Of a DNA stretch of 64,000 bases, positions 25,481 to 37,618 are shown piece after piece. Where the stretch lies: contig CM034132.1 in the NCBI GenBank assembly GCA_019914995.1, forward strand, positions 6,433,524 to 6,497,523, given 5' to 3'. Source of the stretch: Acanthochlamys bracteata. Its lineage: Eukaryota; Streptophyta; Magnoliopsida; Pandanales; Velloziaceae. The notes beneath the pieces are model-generated. The model ran no database searches and had not been told where the DNA came from. It was given only the letters and a program-made list of their open reading frames with translations. The translations under genes and the position numbers were made by a program. Numbering within the stretch: the stretch's first letter is position 1; each line of letters opens with the position of its first letter.

Positions 25481-26403
25481 TAAAACCCAAAATGAAAGCA
25501 AGTAGACATTTGTTCAAAACTGCACCCAGTTAGCCCAGAGCCACTCAAGGCTGCATTCGGCGAGCTCTAGAGAAGCCTACACACAGATCACCTTTCCATC
25601 ATCGGGCCTTCTTGAAAACAGAGGGAAGATTCAAAAAAAAAAAAAAAAAAATGAAAGACAAAATTAAACATTGAAATGAAGATTCTTGCAATTGAAACAC
25701 TGTAATTGAATCTCTTCTTGCTCCGGCTCCGTGTCTGGCTCCAGTCCCGGACTGCACCATAATAGAAAAAATTCAAAAAATCTATAAAAAAAGAAACATT
25801 GGTAAAGCATTGAAAGGAATAACAATACCAGCAATCGGTATTGATTGAATTTGAGAAATAATACCGGTGAGCTCGGGAGCGCACACGGCTAGTGAGGTGG
25901 TTGGCTTCGACGGTGCTCGAGGCTGTAATTGATGAAATTGGTGTGGATAATAGGAAGAGAAGGAGGATGAGAAGAAAAAACAACTACTGCCTTACTAGAT
26001 TGAAGCTCGCCGGCCGATGTTATAGGGTTTGGGCCGAGTCGGGTTCTCGAACAAAGTTGATCGAAAGGAGCCATTGAACCTGAAATTGAAGGAAGGAGAA
26101 CACATTAGGCAGTAAATCTTTAAGATTCCCGGCGGAAATCAACAATCGCCGGCTTAGAGAGGTGATGTTGGGATCCGCTCGTGAGAATAAGGAAGACGCT
26201 CGAGAGAAGAAGGAAAGAAAATGAAGAGAAAAAAATGTAAAAAAAAAAACCATTATACTATGTAAGAGCACACAAAATGACGAGCCGTGCTGTTACACAG
26301 TATTTATGTAAAGCAGCAGATGCGAGTTTTATTTGGACCGTCGGATCAAGACGGTCCAGATCTGATGTGCCCGCATAGTAACCTGCGTGTGCACATCTGC
26401 TGC
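25481..26403. repeat. Right terminal region of MULE A
   Basis: A unique GC-richer stretch with several short frames on both strands that I do not recognise, ending at the (AT)n junction. The opposite terminal repeat is not in the window, so its length as an inverted repeat cannot be shown. Near the end an imperfect palindrome (GGACCGTCGGATCAAGACGGTCC) corresponds to one in C (GCCGTCTGATTGCAGATCAGACGGC). Confidence 0.5.
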
Positions 26404-26428
26404 ATATATATATATATATATATATATA
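26404..26428. repeat. (TA)n junction between MULE A and MULE B
   Basis: A pure AT dinucleotide run of 25 bp separating A's right end from B's left end. Confidence 0.95.
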
Positions 26429-27189
26429 GGGGGAGGGATACAGGCACTCCCTCCCCTGTAGACACTCCAAGGCACTCCGTTATGTGTGCGGCTAGGATTT
26501 CATCTCGCATTTGTTAATTTATCTCTTACGCGCTATCGGTTTGATGCATTTTACTTCGTCCGAATTCTTTTTATCAAACTGAAATCTCACAACTCGCACG
26601 GTACGTTCTGAGAAATTTACGTATTCTCTCACTTGCTTTTTTTAAAACAATTTCATTAACTCTTAGTTAATCTTATTTAACTTAATTAGTTTCATTAATT
26701 CTTATTTAACTTAATTCTCTTATGTTCTTTCGCAGCTTCTCTCTTCGTTCCCACATCACCTTCCCACCTCCACCAGCAGCCGATGCTTCGCTCAGAGAAG
26801 CAGCCATTCAAAAACGCCGGCAGTCGAACCTAAGCCTTCCGATCTGCAAATAAAAGACCTTTTTAATTTAATCAATTCTCTCTCATTAATAATATTATTA
26901 ATCTTTTGCTAGTTCCCGTGTGTTTCACTTTTTAAACAAGTACATGTTTTAATTTCTTCCATTTTTAATCTACCAAGCTTGTTTTCTTCTGCATTCATTA
27001 TCCCAGCTCCAGTTTCATATATAGCTTATTTTCTTCAAGAAATTAAAGAAACCTACTAAAAAAACAATCTAGATTTATCTTCTTCTTCTTCTTCTTCTTG
27101 TTTTTAATTGTTTTTCAATATCCCTCCCGTAGTGTACTAGCTGGTGATCGTCCGCCGGCCTCTAAGAACAAACCAAAACCACCAGTGAT

Positions 27190-28137
27190 CATTACTTGTG
27201 AAAGTGCGAACACTCTCCGGGCGCATATTCTCGAAGTCGGCCATTACTACATCCAAGCATCGTCGTAGCTCTGCGCCTCTCGACGACACCTCCGCTGCTC
27301 GCTCGCCTTCACTCCAGTTCCCGAAACTCTCTACCGGTCTTGCATTCGTTGTCCGGTCTGGCCCATAACGACGCCAGATATCGCGCCGAGACTCCGCGAC
27401 GAAATGCTCTCAAGCATCGAGTTCCACCCACAATGCGTGACGAAAACAGCCGATCGCTTTATGCGATAACACCTTTACCTAAGAACACCACTCAACTATC
27501 AACCCTTGTTCGATTCCACAAGCCGCGATCCTTCAAATCACATATTGCTTCTCGGTACCTACAAGTACGGTCGGCCGCTCGCATTAGCGCTCGTGATATC
27601 TCTTCTAACGATTTTGTTTCAACACCGCATAGCTTCTAAATGAAACGTAAATCACCGAACCATCTTGCTTTGAGTTCAACCAGTCCATGTAATGCTTCGC
27701 CTACTTTGATCAAATCGCTTCGAATTGCCGGTTGTTTCTAAACCATGAAGAAAAAGCCGGTGGCGATGACGGGCTCTTTGGAATAATCTCCATTTTCTCC
27801 AAAGTCGCGATGACGTCGCCTCTAAAGGTTCAAGGTATTCACCGTAACCTTCACTTTCTAGCTGCAAAGAATCGCTCTGCTCGTCTAACCCTAGATGAGC
27901 TTCTTTGAGAGCGGTATATATCGAGTAAAAATCATCGCTCTTGGATATGGTGCGAAATGAGGAAGGTCTTGGATTTGCAACGCGGCACTCACGGTAGCTC
28001 TACGGGCGACGGATCACTAGCGTGGGCTCTTATGGGAGACTCATAGCCATTGAAGTCTTGGTAATAGATGGCGAAACAAAGGCGTGGACCCGGATGCAAT
28101 AGAGAGAATGTTTAGTTCTTTCGCAACATTTACAACC
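27190..28137 (-). pseudogene. Captured UGT75-like glycosyltransferase fragment, left arm
   Basis: A mirror copy of the right-arm fragment (35884-36860). On the minus strand it reads pieces of a plant family-1 UDP-glycosyltransferase: the ELNI core next to 28137, then ESEG..LEATS and LRLWRKWRLF around 27830-27720, and remains of the PSPG sugar-donor box around 27470-27200. Stops and frameshifts occur throughout, and the N-terminal third is absent. It reads outward, away from the centre of the element. Such enzymes move glucose from UDP-glucose to small acceptors in the cytosol; this copy cannot. Confidence 0.75.
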
Positions 28138-28139
28138 CA

Positions 28140-28655
28140 AGGCACAAAAAGAGGCAGCGGCTGCGACATGTTTGAACGCGTAGCGACTTACGCCCGACGG
28201 AGGCAACGCGAGTTTGCATACTCGGCTGATGGCGGACAAGAGCAATGTAAGCATTAGCCAACCAAAGATTAGCCGGAGCTATTGTTACTCTCCACGGAAG
28301 GTTCGAGATTCTTTATTTATGCGGATCATTTCTTCCGCCTCCGGTTCCGCCTGACGCGACGAGCCTGACTATTTTCTCGCTGGTGGACAAGGGCAAGTTG
28401 TCGGAGGAAGTGTCGTAGGAGCTCTGATTGCTTCTGATCAAGTTATAGTTATCGCCGCTTCGTTCACCGACGTTGCTTATGAGAGGCTTCCTTTGGAAGA
28501 GGAAGAACCTCCAACAGGAGCGACGCAAGGAACGAACGAAAATGGGAACGGAAGCGGTGGACTGACTAGTAGTGGCTGGAACGGTGGAGGGAATCTGTTT
28601 GCAGAGAACGGCGGGTCGGGAGGCTCAGAAATTTTAAAAAAATTTCGATTCCTTA
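28140..28655 (+). pseudogene. Captured AHL (AT-hook nuclear-localized) PPC-domain fragment, left arm
   Basis: AHL proteins bind AT-rich DNA in the nucleus through an AT-hook and form complexes through the PPC/DUF296 domain. Read across frames, the sequence gives VTLHGRFEIL, then after a frameshift [19 protein letters not shown], then [20 protein letters not shown] and a glycine/asparagine-rich tail ([19 protein letters not shown]). This is the second half of a PPC domain plus part of the C-terminal tail. The AT-hook and the protein start are not captured. It begins immediately beside the UGT fragment, head to head, and reads toward the centre. Confidence 0.8.
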
Positions 28656-28929
28656 CTCCGTCCTTGTCTGACAATGTTACGTATTCTCTCTCCTTCCTTT
28701 TTTTTAATTTTCCCATTACTCTTAATTAATCTATTTCTTAACTTAATTAATTTCATTTAACTTAATTAACTATTACTTATTTTCTGTTCTGCGTGGATTT
28801 TCGTTCGTGCTTTCGCGTTCTATCTCATTTTTTTCTTTTCCAGATGTTTTGCTCTCGCTCTCGTGAACCGAATCTTCAACTATTTTCGCGCTGCGGCTCC
28901 TCTCAGCCGAGGATCGTCTCCGATTGATT

Positions 28930-29190
28930 TCCTGTCCAGTCTTCGGTAGATCTCGCGCTGCTCTCTCTTGAATCGAGCAGATCTCTCGCAGATCTGTCTC
29001 CGATCGGCAGATCTCTCCTCTCCGCCGATCTTTGCATCCGATTTGAGTTCTCTGGCCAATCTTCGGCTGATCTCGTGCTGCTCTCTCTCGAATCGAGCAG
29101 ATCTCTCGCAGATCTGTCTCTGATCGTGCTCCTACTCCTCTCCGAAGTTTGCAGATATGTTTCGAGCAGATCTCTCGCCCAGATCTGTCT
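28930..29190. repeat. GCAGATCTCTCGCAGATCTGTCTC leader repeats, left arm
   Basis: Two direct repeats about 120 bp apart (near 28940 and 29060) share TCTTCGG..GATCTCG and CGAGCAGATCTCTCGCAGAT, with further GCAGATCTCTC copies after. Mirrored at 34860-35110. It resembles an untranslated leader and contains no protein I recognise. Confidence 0.75.
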
Positions 29191-30786
29191 CCAAAAATAT
29201 TTTTTTTCGATTCATTTCGATTTTTTCCATTTTTTTTTAACGTTGTTGATTTATTTGGTTTTGTTTTTTTTTTTGTTTCTGGTTTTCTTTTCTTTATTAT
29301 TATTCTGTTGATTTTTTTATTGCTCGATTTGTTTTTATTTTTTTTTATTATTTTATTTCACGGTGTATTGGTTTTGTTTCACGGTGTATTGGTTTGATTC
29401 TTATGTTGTATTGGCAACGATGAGGAAGGCGTGACGGTTTCAATCATCGGTGAGAAGAATGAATTGTTGAATGTGCGGTGGCATTTCTAGGCATATTTGA
29501 ATTTTGGTTATGTTTGTGCGTGTTGCAACTGGGAATCAAACCAGGTTGGGATGCGCTGTGGCATATTTGTAACCGGTTGGGCACTGGGTATAAAATCAGA
29601 TTGGGCTACGATGAGGCAGTGATGAGAAAGCATATTTGCATAATGTAAGACCTGTTAGACTCTTTTCTGTTCTTTTTATTCGCACTGTCGCTTAATGTAG
29701 ACAAAGAAGGCAAAGAGGGATAGGGATTACTTGGCTAAATAAAACGACAACCATTGCAATATGAATCGTAGAAAGCAAAGTGATATAACAAGAGAGCAGT
29801 ACATTAGTGAGAACAGAATTGGGTGGCATTTGTGAATCTATATTAGTGAGCAAACGCCAATCTGAGCCTCCTCTTTCTCTCTTCTCTCTCTTTGTACTAC
29901 CGAATTTTTTGGTTGTGTCTGTTACAATGTTTATGTAATCAATATAACCAGTGAAAAATTGGGTGATGGATAGAAATTTAACCAGTATCTACTGGAAAGA
30001 TTGTAAATATGGAAATATTGTAATCTCTGCATCTTCCTTTTTCTGTGTAATCTATCTTAATGTAAAATCAGCTAAATTATGAATGAAAAAATTTGAAAGT
30101 TTTATTCTTTTTATTAATGAATGTGTTGGCAGTTATAAATTTTATTCTGAATGATCGGTCCATTGCTATTCGTAGACGAACAACTAAAAACAAAAAAAAT
30201 CAGAGATGAACGTAAAAAAAAAAAACATTCAATTTAAAATTCTTATTTCAATTCTCTCAACTTTTTGTCATTTATTGCTACAGCGTAGTTACTCGTTCCC
30301 GTGCCACCATTATTTCATCTACTGTATTTGTTCTTCTTCATTTACGTTCTTCTTTTATCAGACTCTGTTCTACCTTTTTTTTTTTTCTGTTTCTTTCCCA
30401 AGCACGGTTCGGTTTACTTCTATTTGTCTTCTCTAACGACGTCGAACTTCTTCTTCAACGTCTTCGACTTTTTTTTCTGTCTTCAACGTTTTCTTTCAAA
30501 TAAGTTTTGATTTGTTATATTAATGAAAAACATAACAAAACAGAAGTATCGTAACAAAAAAAGAAGTTTTACTCTATTGTAGATTTCTATATTTTTGACA
30601 CAATTTCAACGGCTCATATCAAAAGCTATTTAATTCATATAGCTCATGCCAATAACTCATATCCAAAGCTATACTGTACAATTCTAAAGCTAAAAAAAAA
30701 ATATACGGCTTATATCAAAAGCGGATTGCACTCATACACTTGAACCAAAAGTATACAATTCATACATCAGATAAAAGACATATAGC

Positions 30787-33270
30787 TTAAACAAAGCTAT
30801 ATAAGGGGCCATCATCCGTTGATGTTCCATCATCGCTGTCGCCGTATTCATTTGCAAGTGTACAATCATTATCATCTTCATCTTTATCTTCATCAGTATT
30901 TCTCTCGTTAACTATCAAGAATAAATTTAACAATGTCAATACTAATTTGAATTTCAAGAAAAGAGTTACTATATTAGGAATAAAAACTAAGTAATTACTA
31001 CACTCACTTATTTTTTTCTTTTTATTTGGATTTTCAGGACAATTTCGCTTGTCGTGTTTAACGCCAATCTTGTTACAACAAGCACATCTTCTCCATGTCT
31101 TCGCTTTAGCTCTTGCTACGGCCTTCTCCAAGCCACTTTTTATTCTACTGCCACTACCGGAAGACTTTCTTTCTTTTTTTCTCCCCTTTGTTTGTGAGAT
31201 GTTGGGATCCAAAAGTAAAACTTGAGATGCATTAACAAGTGCTTGCGAAGTATCATTGGCAGCACATGAATCTCCTGACCTCTCTTTATTATTCTTTACT
31301 TCTTTCATCCGTAGCGATAATTCTTTTAATATTTGCAACATTAATTGGAAAGTCTCATCTGCTTCACTAGCCTCATATGACAACTGATTGGAAATCTTTA
31401 ATAGTTGGGCAGCTCTTAATAGATCAGATTTGTTACGGACTTGTATTGTTCTATCATCATATTCAGCTCTGTATTTATTAGCTCCTTTTATCCATCTTTT
31501 AAGAATGAAGTGATCCGGTATTTTCTCTATATCATGGGACTGAAAAATTTTTATCAAGTGTCCACAAGGAATCCCTTCAAATTCAAACAACTTGCATTCA
31601 CAGTAACCTTCTTTGCTTGCATTATTGAATTTCACTCTCCACTGACGCGATTCACCAAGCAGTCGAGATTTATAAATATAGCAAGTGCAACCATCACTTC
31701 CCTTTTGATCATCATACAACACATATTCAACTTGAGCTTTTTCAAATTCCTTCTTAAACCTATCGTATACATTTCGTGTATAAATATTTGCTGCACTCTT
31801 CAGAAGAAATGCATGACTATCAACAATCCGATTACTGTGTTCACTAATATAATCTTCTTTTTTTTCTTTTTCAGTAATTTTAGCCAAGCACTTCTCATTC
31901 TTCAAAATAAACTCTCGAAGAGTTGTAGTCGAATTGAAAAAGTTACTATAAACAGAGTTCATACCTTCAGAACGCCCTGTAGTATTCATACCAGCATAGA
32001 AAGTGTCCAAATGATAAACTGGAACCCACTTTTCTCATATTGCATACATCCCTTTAAGCCATTCATTTTCCTGTAAGTTGTGCATACATAGCAATTCCTT
32101 CCATCTTGTTTCAAAGTCGTCAGGAGTATAACTTTCTCTAATACACATCTTGAAATAAATGTGTGACAATTTTTCTGGAAATTTTTTCTTGACATGCCAC
32201 AAGCAAAATCGGTGTCGAGTATTGGGAAATACCTTCTCAACTGCCGCAGTCATAGCTCTATCTTGATCTGTAATAATAGAAGAAGGGGCACGTCCACCCA
32301 TACCTGCAAGCCAGGTCTCAAAAAGCCAGGTAAATGAATCTTCTGTTTCATCCAAAAGCAAAGCACAACCAAACTGAATCGATTGCATATGGTGATTAAC
32401 TCCTGTAAATGGTGCAAAGGGCATTTCATACACATTTTTACTGTATGTTGTATCAAAGAAGATCACATTACCAAAATACTCAAACTGTAAACGTGATCGA
32501 CCATCTACCCAAAAGAAATTTATTGCTCTTGATTCGCTATCCATCTATATTGCATAAAAAAAATGAGAATCTTCTAAACTCTTCTTTTTAAAAAAATCCA
32601 GTGCTGCAGTAGCGTCGCCTCGAAGAGGTTTCTTGTACTCCTTCGAAGGTCCTAAATGATTCCAGCAATCTCTATCATCAAAACCAGTCTGTGGTCCATC
32701 AAGTATATCTGCAACTTTGTTCACAGGTATGCCTTCGTCACGAAATGAATCGATCAACATCTTAGCTGCAGCGGGCATGTGCTTACAGATAGGCATACGC
32801 ATTCGTTTTGCTGGACTGACTAGGTTGTGATTATGCTCGTCAATATACTGAGTCACCTTCCACATTCCAGTAGGTTGTTTGTTGATTTTCATTTTCGCTG
32901 GACACCCACATTTTGTTGTATTTCTATTTCTCTTCTCGCTAGCTTCTTTCTCTGTCTCCTCATTTGCTTTCTTTTTATCATGATCTCTATAATTTCCAAA
33001 ACGTCCACAAGTCATTAGACAGCTAGTGACTTTATCCGAGCCTGAATTTCTTTTCTGCGTACTTCTCGTAACAACATTAAATCCCATTTCTTCCATGAAA
33101 TATATACATTTCTTTTGCAGCTTCAAGACTTGAAAATATCATATCTAAACAAGGTAAAATTTTCTTTGGAGATGTTGATATATCTAGAGTTGAAGCAGCG
33201 AAACATTCAGCCTCATTTGGCTCCAAAGCTACATAAACAAATTGTGCTAAAATTTTAGAAATATACAGAA
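30787..33270 (-). pseudogene. FAR1-RELATED SEQUENCE-like MULE transposase (copy B)
   Basis: Reading right to left: start of the FAR1 domain (SSLEAAKEMY; a frameshift near 33095), zinc-binding part (TCGRFG, TKCGCPAKMKI, DEHNHNLVSP), linker (FRDEGIPVNKV), a stop TAG at 32545-32547 just before MDSESRA, then the MULE domain with FFDTTYSKN and ITDQDRAM carrying the first two catalytic aspartates. A stop TGA lies at 32035-32037, then NTTGRSEGMNS follows. Next are the SWIM finger (CECKLFEFEGIPCGHL), a knuckle-like CACCNKIGVKHDKRNC, an intron (about 31010-30915) and an acidic tail (NTDEDKDEDDND) ending at 30787. Domain order and length (about 750 residues) match the family. The two stops and the frameshift make it a pseudogene, although the decay is light. 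Confidence 0.92.
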
Positions 33271-34859
33271 CAGAGCAAAACTATTTTTTTGGTTACCATA
33301 ACTCTCTTCTATTCTTTTTAGCTTGAACGAAAAAATTAAAAACAAAGTAATAATTTCGATTTTATTTATGTTAAGGTTATTCTTTTATGGTTAATGCAAC
33401 ATTTCATCCAGAAAGGTAAGAACCTTTTTCAAATCTTTCAACTGTTTCATAGCTACCAGTGGGCTGAGCCATAGAAACAAATAAGAGACGTCGGAAAAAT
33501 TTGTCGTCGTTGGAAAGAGAGAAACAAATAGATAAAAGTAAGCCAAACCGTGCGTAGAAAGAAAACTGCAAAAATCTTAAGATAGAACAGAGCGTGTGAG
33601 AAAGAAGAAAGCAGAAGAAGAAATATAAGAGAAGAAAGACAAATAGTCAGCGGGAAAATAGTGGGCGGGAACGGTTAGTAATAAATGAGAGAAAGTTGAA
33701 AGACTTGAGTTTTTAATCTGAATGTTCTTTTTTATTTCTTTTTTGTTCATCTTCGATATGTTTATTAAGAGAATTAAAATAAGAATTTTAAATTGAATGT
33801 TTTTTTTGTTTTACGTTCATCTCTGATTTTTTTTGTTTTTAGTTGTTCGTCTACGAATAGCAATGGACCGATCATTCAGAATAAAATTTATAACTGCCAG
33901 CACATTCATTAATAAAAAGAATAAAACTTTCAAATTTTTTCATTCATAATTTAGCTGATTTTACATTAAGATAGATTACACAGAAAAAGGAAGATGCAGA
34001 GATTACAATATTTCCATATTTACAATCTTTCCAGTAGATACTGGTTAAATTTCTATCCATCACCTAATTTTACACTGGTTATATTGATTACATAAACATT
34101 GTAACAGACACAACCAAAAAGTTCAGTAGTACAAAGAAAGAGAAGAGAGGAAGAGGAGGCTCAGATTGGCGTTTGCTCACTAATATAGATTCACAAATGC
34201 CACCCAATTCTGTTCTCACTAATGTACTGCTCTCTTGCTATCTGCACTGCTTTCTGCAGTTACAGCTGCAGTGGTTGCCGTTTGGCTTAGCCAGCGGCCA
34301 TCCTACTGCCTTGCTGTCTACATTAAGCGACAGTGCGAACAAAAAGAACAGAAAAGAGTCTAACAGGTCTTACATTATGCAAATATGCTTTCTCATCACT
34401 GCCTCATCGTAGCCCAATTTGATTTTATACCCAGTGCCCAACCGGTTACAAATATGCCACAGCGCATCCCAACTTGATTTGATTCCCAGTTGCAACACGC
34501 ACAAACATAACCAAAATTCAAATATGCCCAAAAATGCCACCGCACATTCAACAATTCATTCTTCTTACCGATGATTGAAACCGTCACGCCTTCCTCATCG
34601 TTGCCAATACAATATAAGAATCAAACCAATACACCGTGAAACAAAACCAATACATCGTGAAATAAAATCAATACACCGTGAAATAAAATAATTAAAAAAA
34701 ATAAAAACAAATCGAGCAATAAAAAAATCAACAGAATAATAATAAAGAAAAAAAAACCAGAAACAAAAAAAACAAAATCAAATAAATCAACAACGTTAAA
34801 AAAAAAAAGAAAAAAATCGAAATGAATCGAAAAAAAATATTTTTGGAGACAGATCTGGG

Positions 34860-35110
34860 CGAGAGATCTGCTCGAAACTGATCTGCAAACTTCGGAGAGG
34901 AGCAGGAGAGCACGATCAGAGACAGATCTGCGAGAGATCTGCTCGATTCGAGAGAGAGCAGCACGAGATCAGCCGAAGATTGGCCAGAGAACTCAAATCG
35001 GATGCAAAGATCGGCGAAGAGGAGAGATCTGCCGATCGGAGACAGATCTGCTCGATTCGAGAGAGAGCAGCGCGAGATCTACCGAAGACTGGACAGGAAA
35101 TCAATCGGAG
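34860..35110. repeat. CAGATCTGCGAGAGATCTGC leader repeats, right arm
   Basis: Mirror of 28930-29190: direct repeats of GACAGATCTGC and GAGAGAGCAGC about 120 bp apart. Confidence 0.75.
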
Positions 35111-35389
35111 ACGATCCTCGGCTGAGAGGAGCCGCAGCGCGAAAATAGTTGAAGATTCGGTTCACGAGAGCAAGAGCAAAACATCTGGAAAAGAAAAAAA
35201 TGAGATAGAATGCGAAAGCACGAACGAAAATCCACGCAGAACAGAAAATAAGTAATAGTTAATTAAGTTAAATGAAATTAATTAAGTTAAGAAATAGATT
35301 AATTAAGAGTAATGGGAAAATTAAAAGAAAGGAAGGAGAGAGAATACGTAACATTGTCAGACAAGGACGGAGTGAGGAATCGAAATTTT

Positions 35390-35883
35390 TTTAAAATTTC
35401 TGAGCCTCCCGACCCGCCGTTCTCTACAAACAGATTCCCTCCACCGTTCCAGCCACTACTAGTCAGTCCACCGCTTCCGTTCCCATTTTCGTTCGTTCCT
35501 TGCATCGCTCCTGTTGGAGGTTCTTTCTCTTCCAAAGGAAGCCTCTCATAAGCAACGTCGGTGAACGAAGCAGCGATAACTATAACTTGATCGAAGCAAT
35601 CGAGCTCTACGACACTTCCTCCGACAACTTGACCTTGTCCACCAGCGAAAAAATAGTCGGGCTCGTCACGTCGGCGGAGCCGGAGGCGGAAGAAACGATC
35701 CAGACAGATAGCGAAAGAATCTTGAACCTTCCGTGGAGAGTAACAATAGCTCCGGCTAATGCTGGTTGGCTAATGCTTACATTGGCTACTGTCCCGCTAC
35801 CGCTGAGTATGCAAACTCCGCGTTGCCTCCGTCGGGCGTAAGTCGCTACGCGTTCAAACACGTCGCAGCCGCTGCCTCTTTTT
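35390..35883 (-). pseudogene. Captured AHL PPC-domain fragment, right arm
   Basis: On the minus strand it reads [38 protein letters not shown] and, after a frameshift, [13 protein letters not shown], then [16 protein letters not shown] and the tail with [16 protein letters not shown]. These are the diagnostic blocks of the AHL PPC domain. This copy keeps its first block better than the left arm. It starts exactly where the UGT fragment starts on the other strand. It reads in the same direction as the transposase gene, toward the element's centre. Confidence 0.85.
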
Positions 35884-36860
35884 GTGCCTTGGGTTGCAAA
35901 TGTTGCGAAAGAACTAAACATTCTCTCTATTGCATCTGGGGTCCGCCAGCCACCGTTTTCGCCATCTATTACCAGTACTTCAATGGCTGTGAGTCTCCCA
36001 TCAGAGCCCACGCTAGTGATCTGTCGTCCCGTAGAGCTACCAGGAGTGCCGCCGTTGCAAATCCAAGACCTTCCCTCATTCTGCACCATATCCGAAGACG
36101 ATGATTTTTACTCGATATATACCGCTCTCAAAGAAGCTCATCTAGGGTTAGACGAGCGAGGAGCCGCTTGCTTTGTGCTAGAAAGTGAAGGTTCGGTGAA
36201 TACCTTCGAAGCTTTAGAGGCGACGTCATTGCGGCTTTGGAGAAAATGGAGATTGTTCCAAAGAGGCCGTCATCGCCACCGCTTTTCTTCATGGTTTAGA
36301 AACAACCGCAATTCGTATGATTTGATCAAAGTAGACGAAAGCATTACATGGACTGGTTGAACTCAAAGCAAGATGGTTCGATGATTTACGTTTCATTTAG
36401 AAGCTATGCGGTGTTGAAACAAAATCGTTTAGAAGAGATATCACGAGCGCTAGCGACAAATGGACAATGGCCGGCCGTGCATTTTGTAGGTACTTGAAGC
36501 AATAACAGATTTGAAGACCGCGACTTGTGGAATCGTAACAAGGGTTGATAGTTGAGTGGTGTTCTTAGGTAAAGGTGTTATCGCATAAAGCGATCGGCTG
36601 TTTAGATCGCACGCATTGCGTGTGGAACTCGATGCTTGAGAGCATTTCGTCGCGAGTCTCGACGATATCTGCGTCGTTATGGGATGCACTGCATAACGAA
36701 TGCAAGACTGGTAGAGAGTTTCTAGGGAACTGGAGTGAAGGCGGAAGCGAACGACGGAGGTGTCGTAGAGGCGGCAGAGCTACGACGATGCTTGGATGTA
36801 GTAATGGCCGACTTCGAGAATATGCGCCCGGAGAGTGTTCGCACTTTCACGGGTAATGAT
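35884..36860 (+). pseudogene. Captured UGT75-like UDP-glycosyltransferase fragment, right arm
   Basis: In order, with frame changes between blocks: [85 protein letters not shown] with [10 protein letters not shown]; then the sugar-donor PSPG box remnant VLSHKAIGC..THCVWNSMLESISS, and REFLG. This covers roughly residues 115 to the C-terminal end of a plant UGT; the N-terminal acceptor-binding third is missing. PSPG changes include Gly to Val in the HCGWNS core. Frameshifts and stops show it is dead. The order of blocks is contiguous and no intron is evident, as is usual for UGT genes. Confidence 0.88.
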
Positions 36861-37618
36861 CACTGGTGGTTTTGGTTTGTTCTTAGAGGCCGGCGGATGA
36901 TCACCAGCTAGTACACTACGGGAGGGATACTGAAGAACAATTAAAAACAAGAAGAAGAAGAAGAAGAAGAAGATAAATCTAGATTGTTTTTTTAGTAGGT
37001 TTCTTTAATTTCTTGAAGAAAATAAGCTATATATGAAACCGGAGCTGGGATAATGAATGCAGAAGAAAACAAGCTTGGTAGATTAAAAATGGAAGAAATT
37101 AAAACATGTACTTGTTTAAAAAGTGAAACACACGGGAACTAGCAAAAGATTAATAATATTATTAATGAGAGAGAATTGATTAAATTAAAAAGGTCTTTTG
37201 TTTGCAGATCGGAAGGCTTAGGTTCGACTGCCGGCGTCTTTGAATGGCTGCTTCTCTGAGCGAAGCGTCGGCTGCTGGTGGAGGTGGGAAGGTGATGTGG
37301 GAACGAAGAGAGAAGCTGCGAAAGAACATAAGAGAATTAAGTTAAATAAGAATTAATGAAACTAATTAAGTTAAATAAGATTAACTAAGAATTAATGAAA
37401 TTGTTTAAAAAAAAGTAAGTGAGAGAATACGTAAATTTCTCAGAACGTACCGTGCGAGTTGTGAGATTTCGGTTTGATAAAAAGAAATCGGACGAAGTAA
37501 AATGCATCAAACCGATAGCGCGTAAGAGATAAATTAACAAATGCGAGATGAAATCCTAGCCGCACACATAACAGAGTGCCTTGGAGTGTCTACAAGGGAA
37601 GGAGTTCCTGTATCCCTC

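Larger units (their letters stand above)
20445..26403 (+). mobile_element. MULE A: FAR1-type Mutator-like element, 5'-truncated
   Basis: Order on the plus strand: FAR1-like pseudogene, GAGCTCACT repeats (22070-22880), a copia solo LTR inserted at 22922-25022, CATTCACA-rich repeats (25023-25480), then a terminal region ending GTGTGCACATCTGCTGC at 26403, against (AT)n. This is the same order as MULE C read on the minus strand. The inverse of its right end (GCAGATGTGCACACGCAGGTTACT) is close to C's left end (CCGGATACGCACACTCCAGTTACT). The left terminus is missing; the older LTR fragment abuts the gene. Confidence 0.65.
26429..30480 (+). repeat. Left terminal inverted repeat of MULE B
   Basis: An inverted copy of 33480-37621. 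Landmarks in order: GGATACAGG end, TCTTCTTCTTCTTC tract, UGT fragment, AHL fragment, GCAGATCTGTCTC leader repeats, the CACGGTGTATTGG block, and the inner edge with diverged similarity after about 30250. Confidence 0.85.

Noticed and set aside
28030-28254. Frames antisense to the UGT and AHL fragments (28030-28254, 35766-36104, 35607-36089) as separate genes
   Set aside because: They are patchworks of the UGT and AHL frames on opposite strands and are explained by the two captured fragments and their frameshifts.
31441-32076. A 211-residue plus-strand frame across copy B of the transposase
   Set aside because: It is the antisense shadow of the FAR1-like gene; it has no domain, and a similar shadow exists over copy C (40909-41424).
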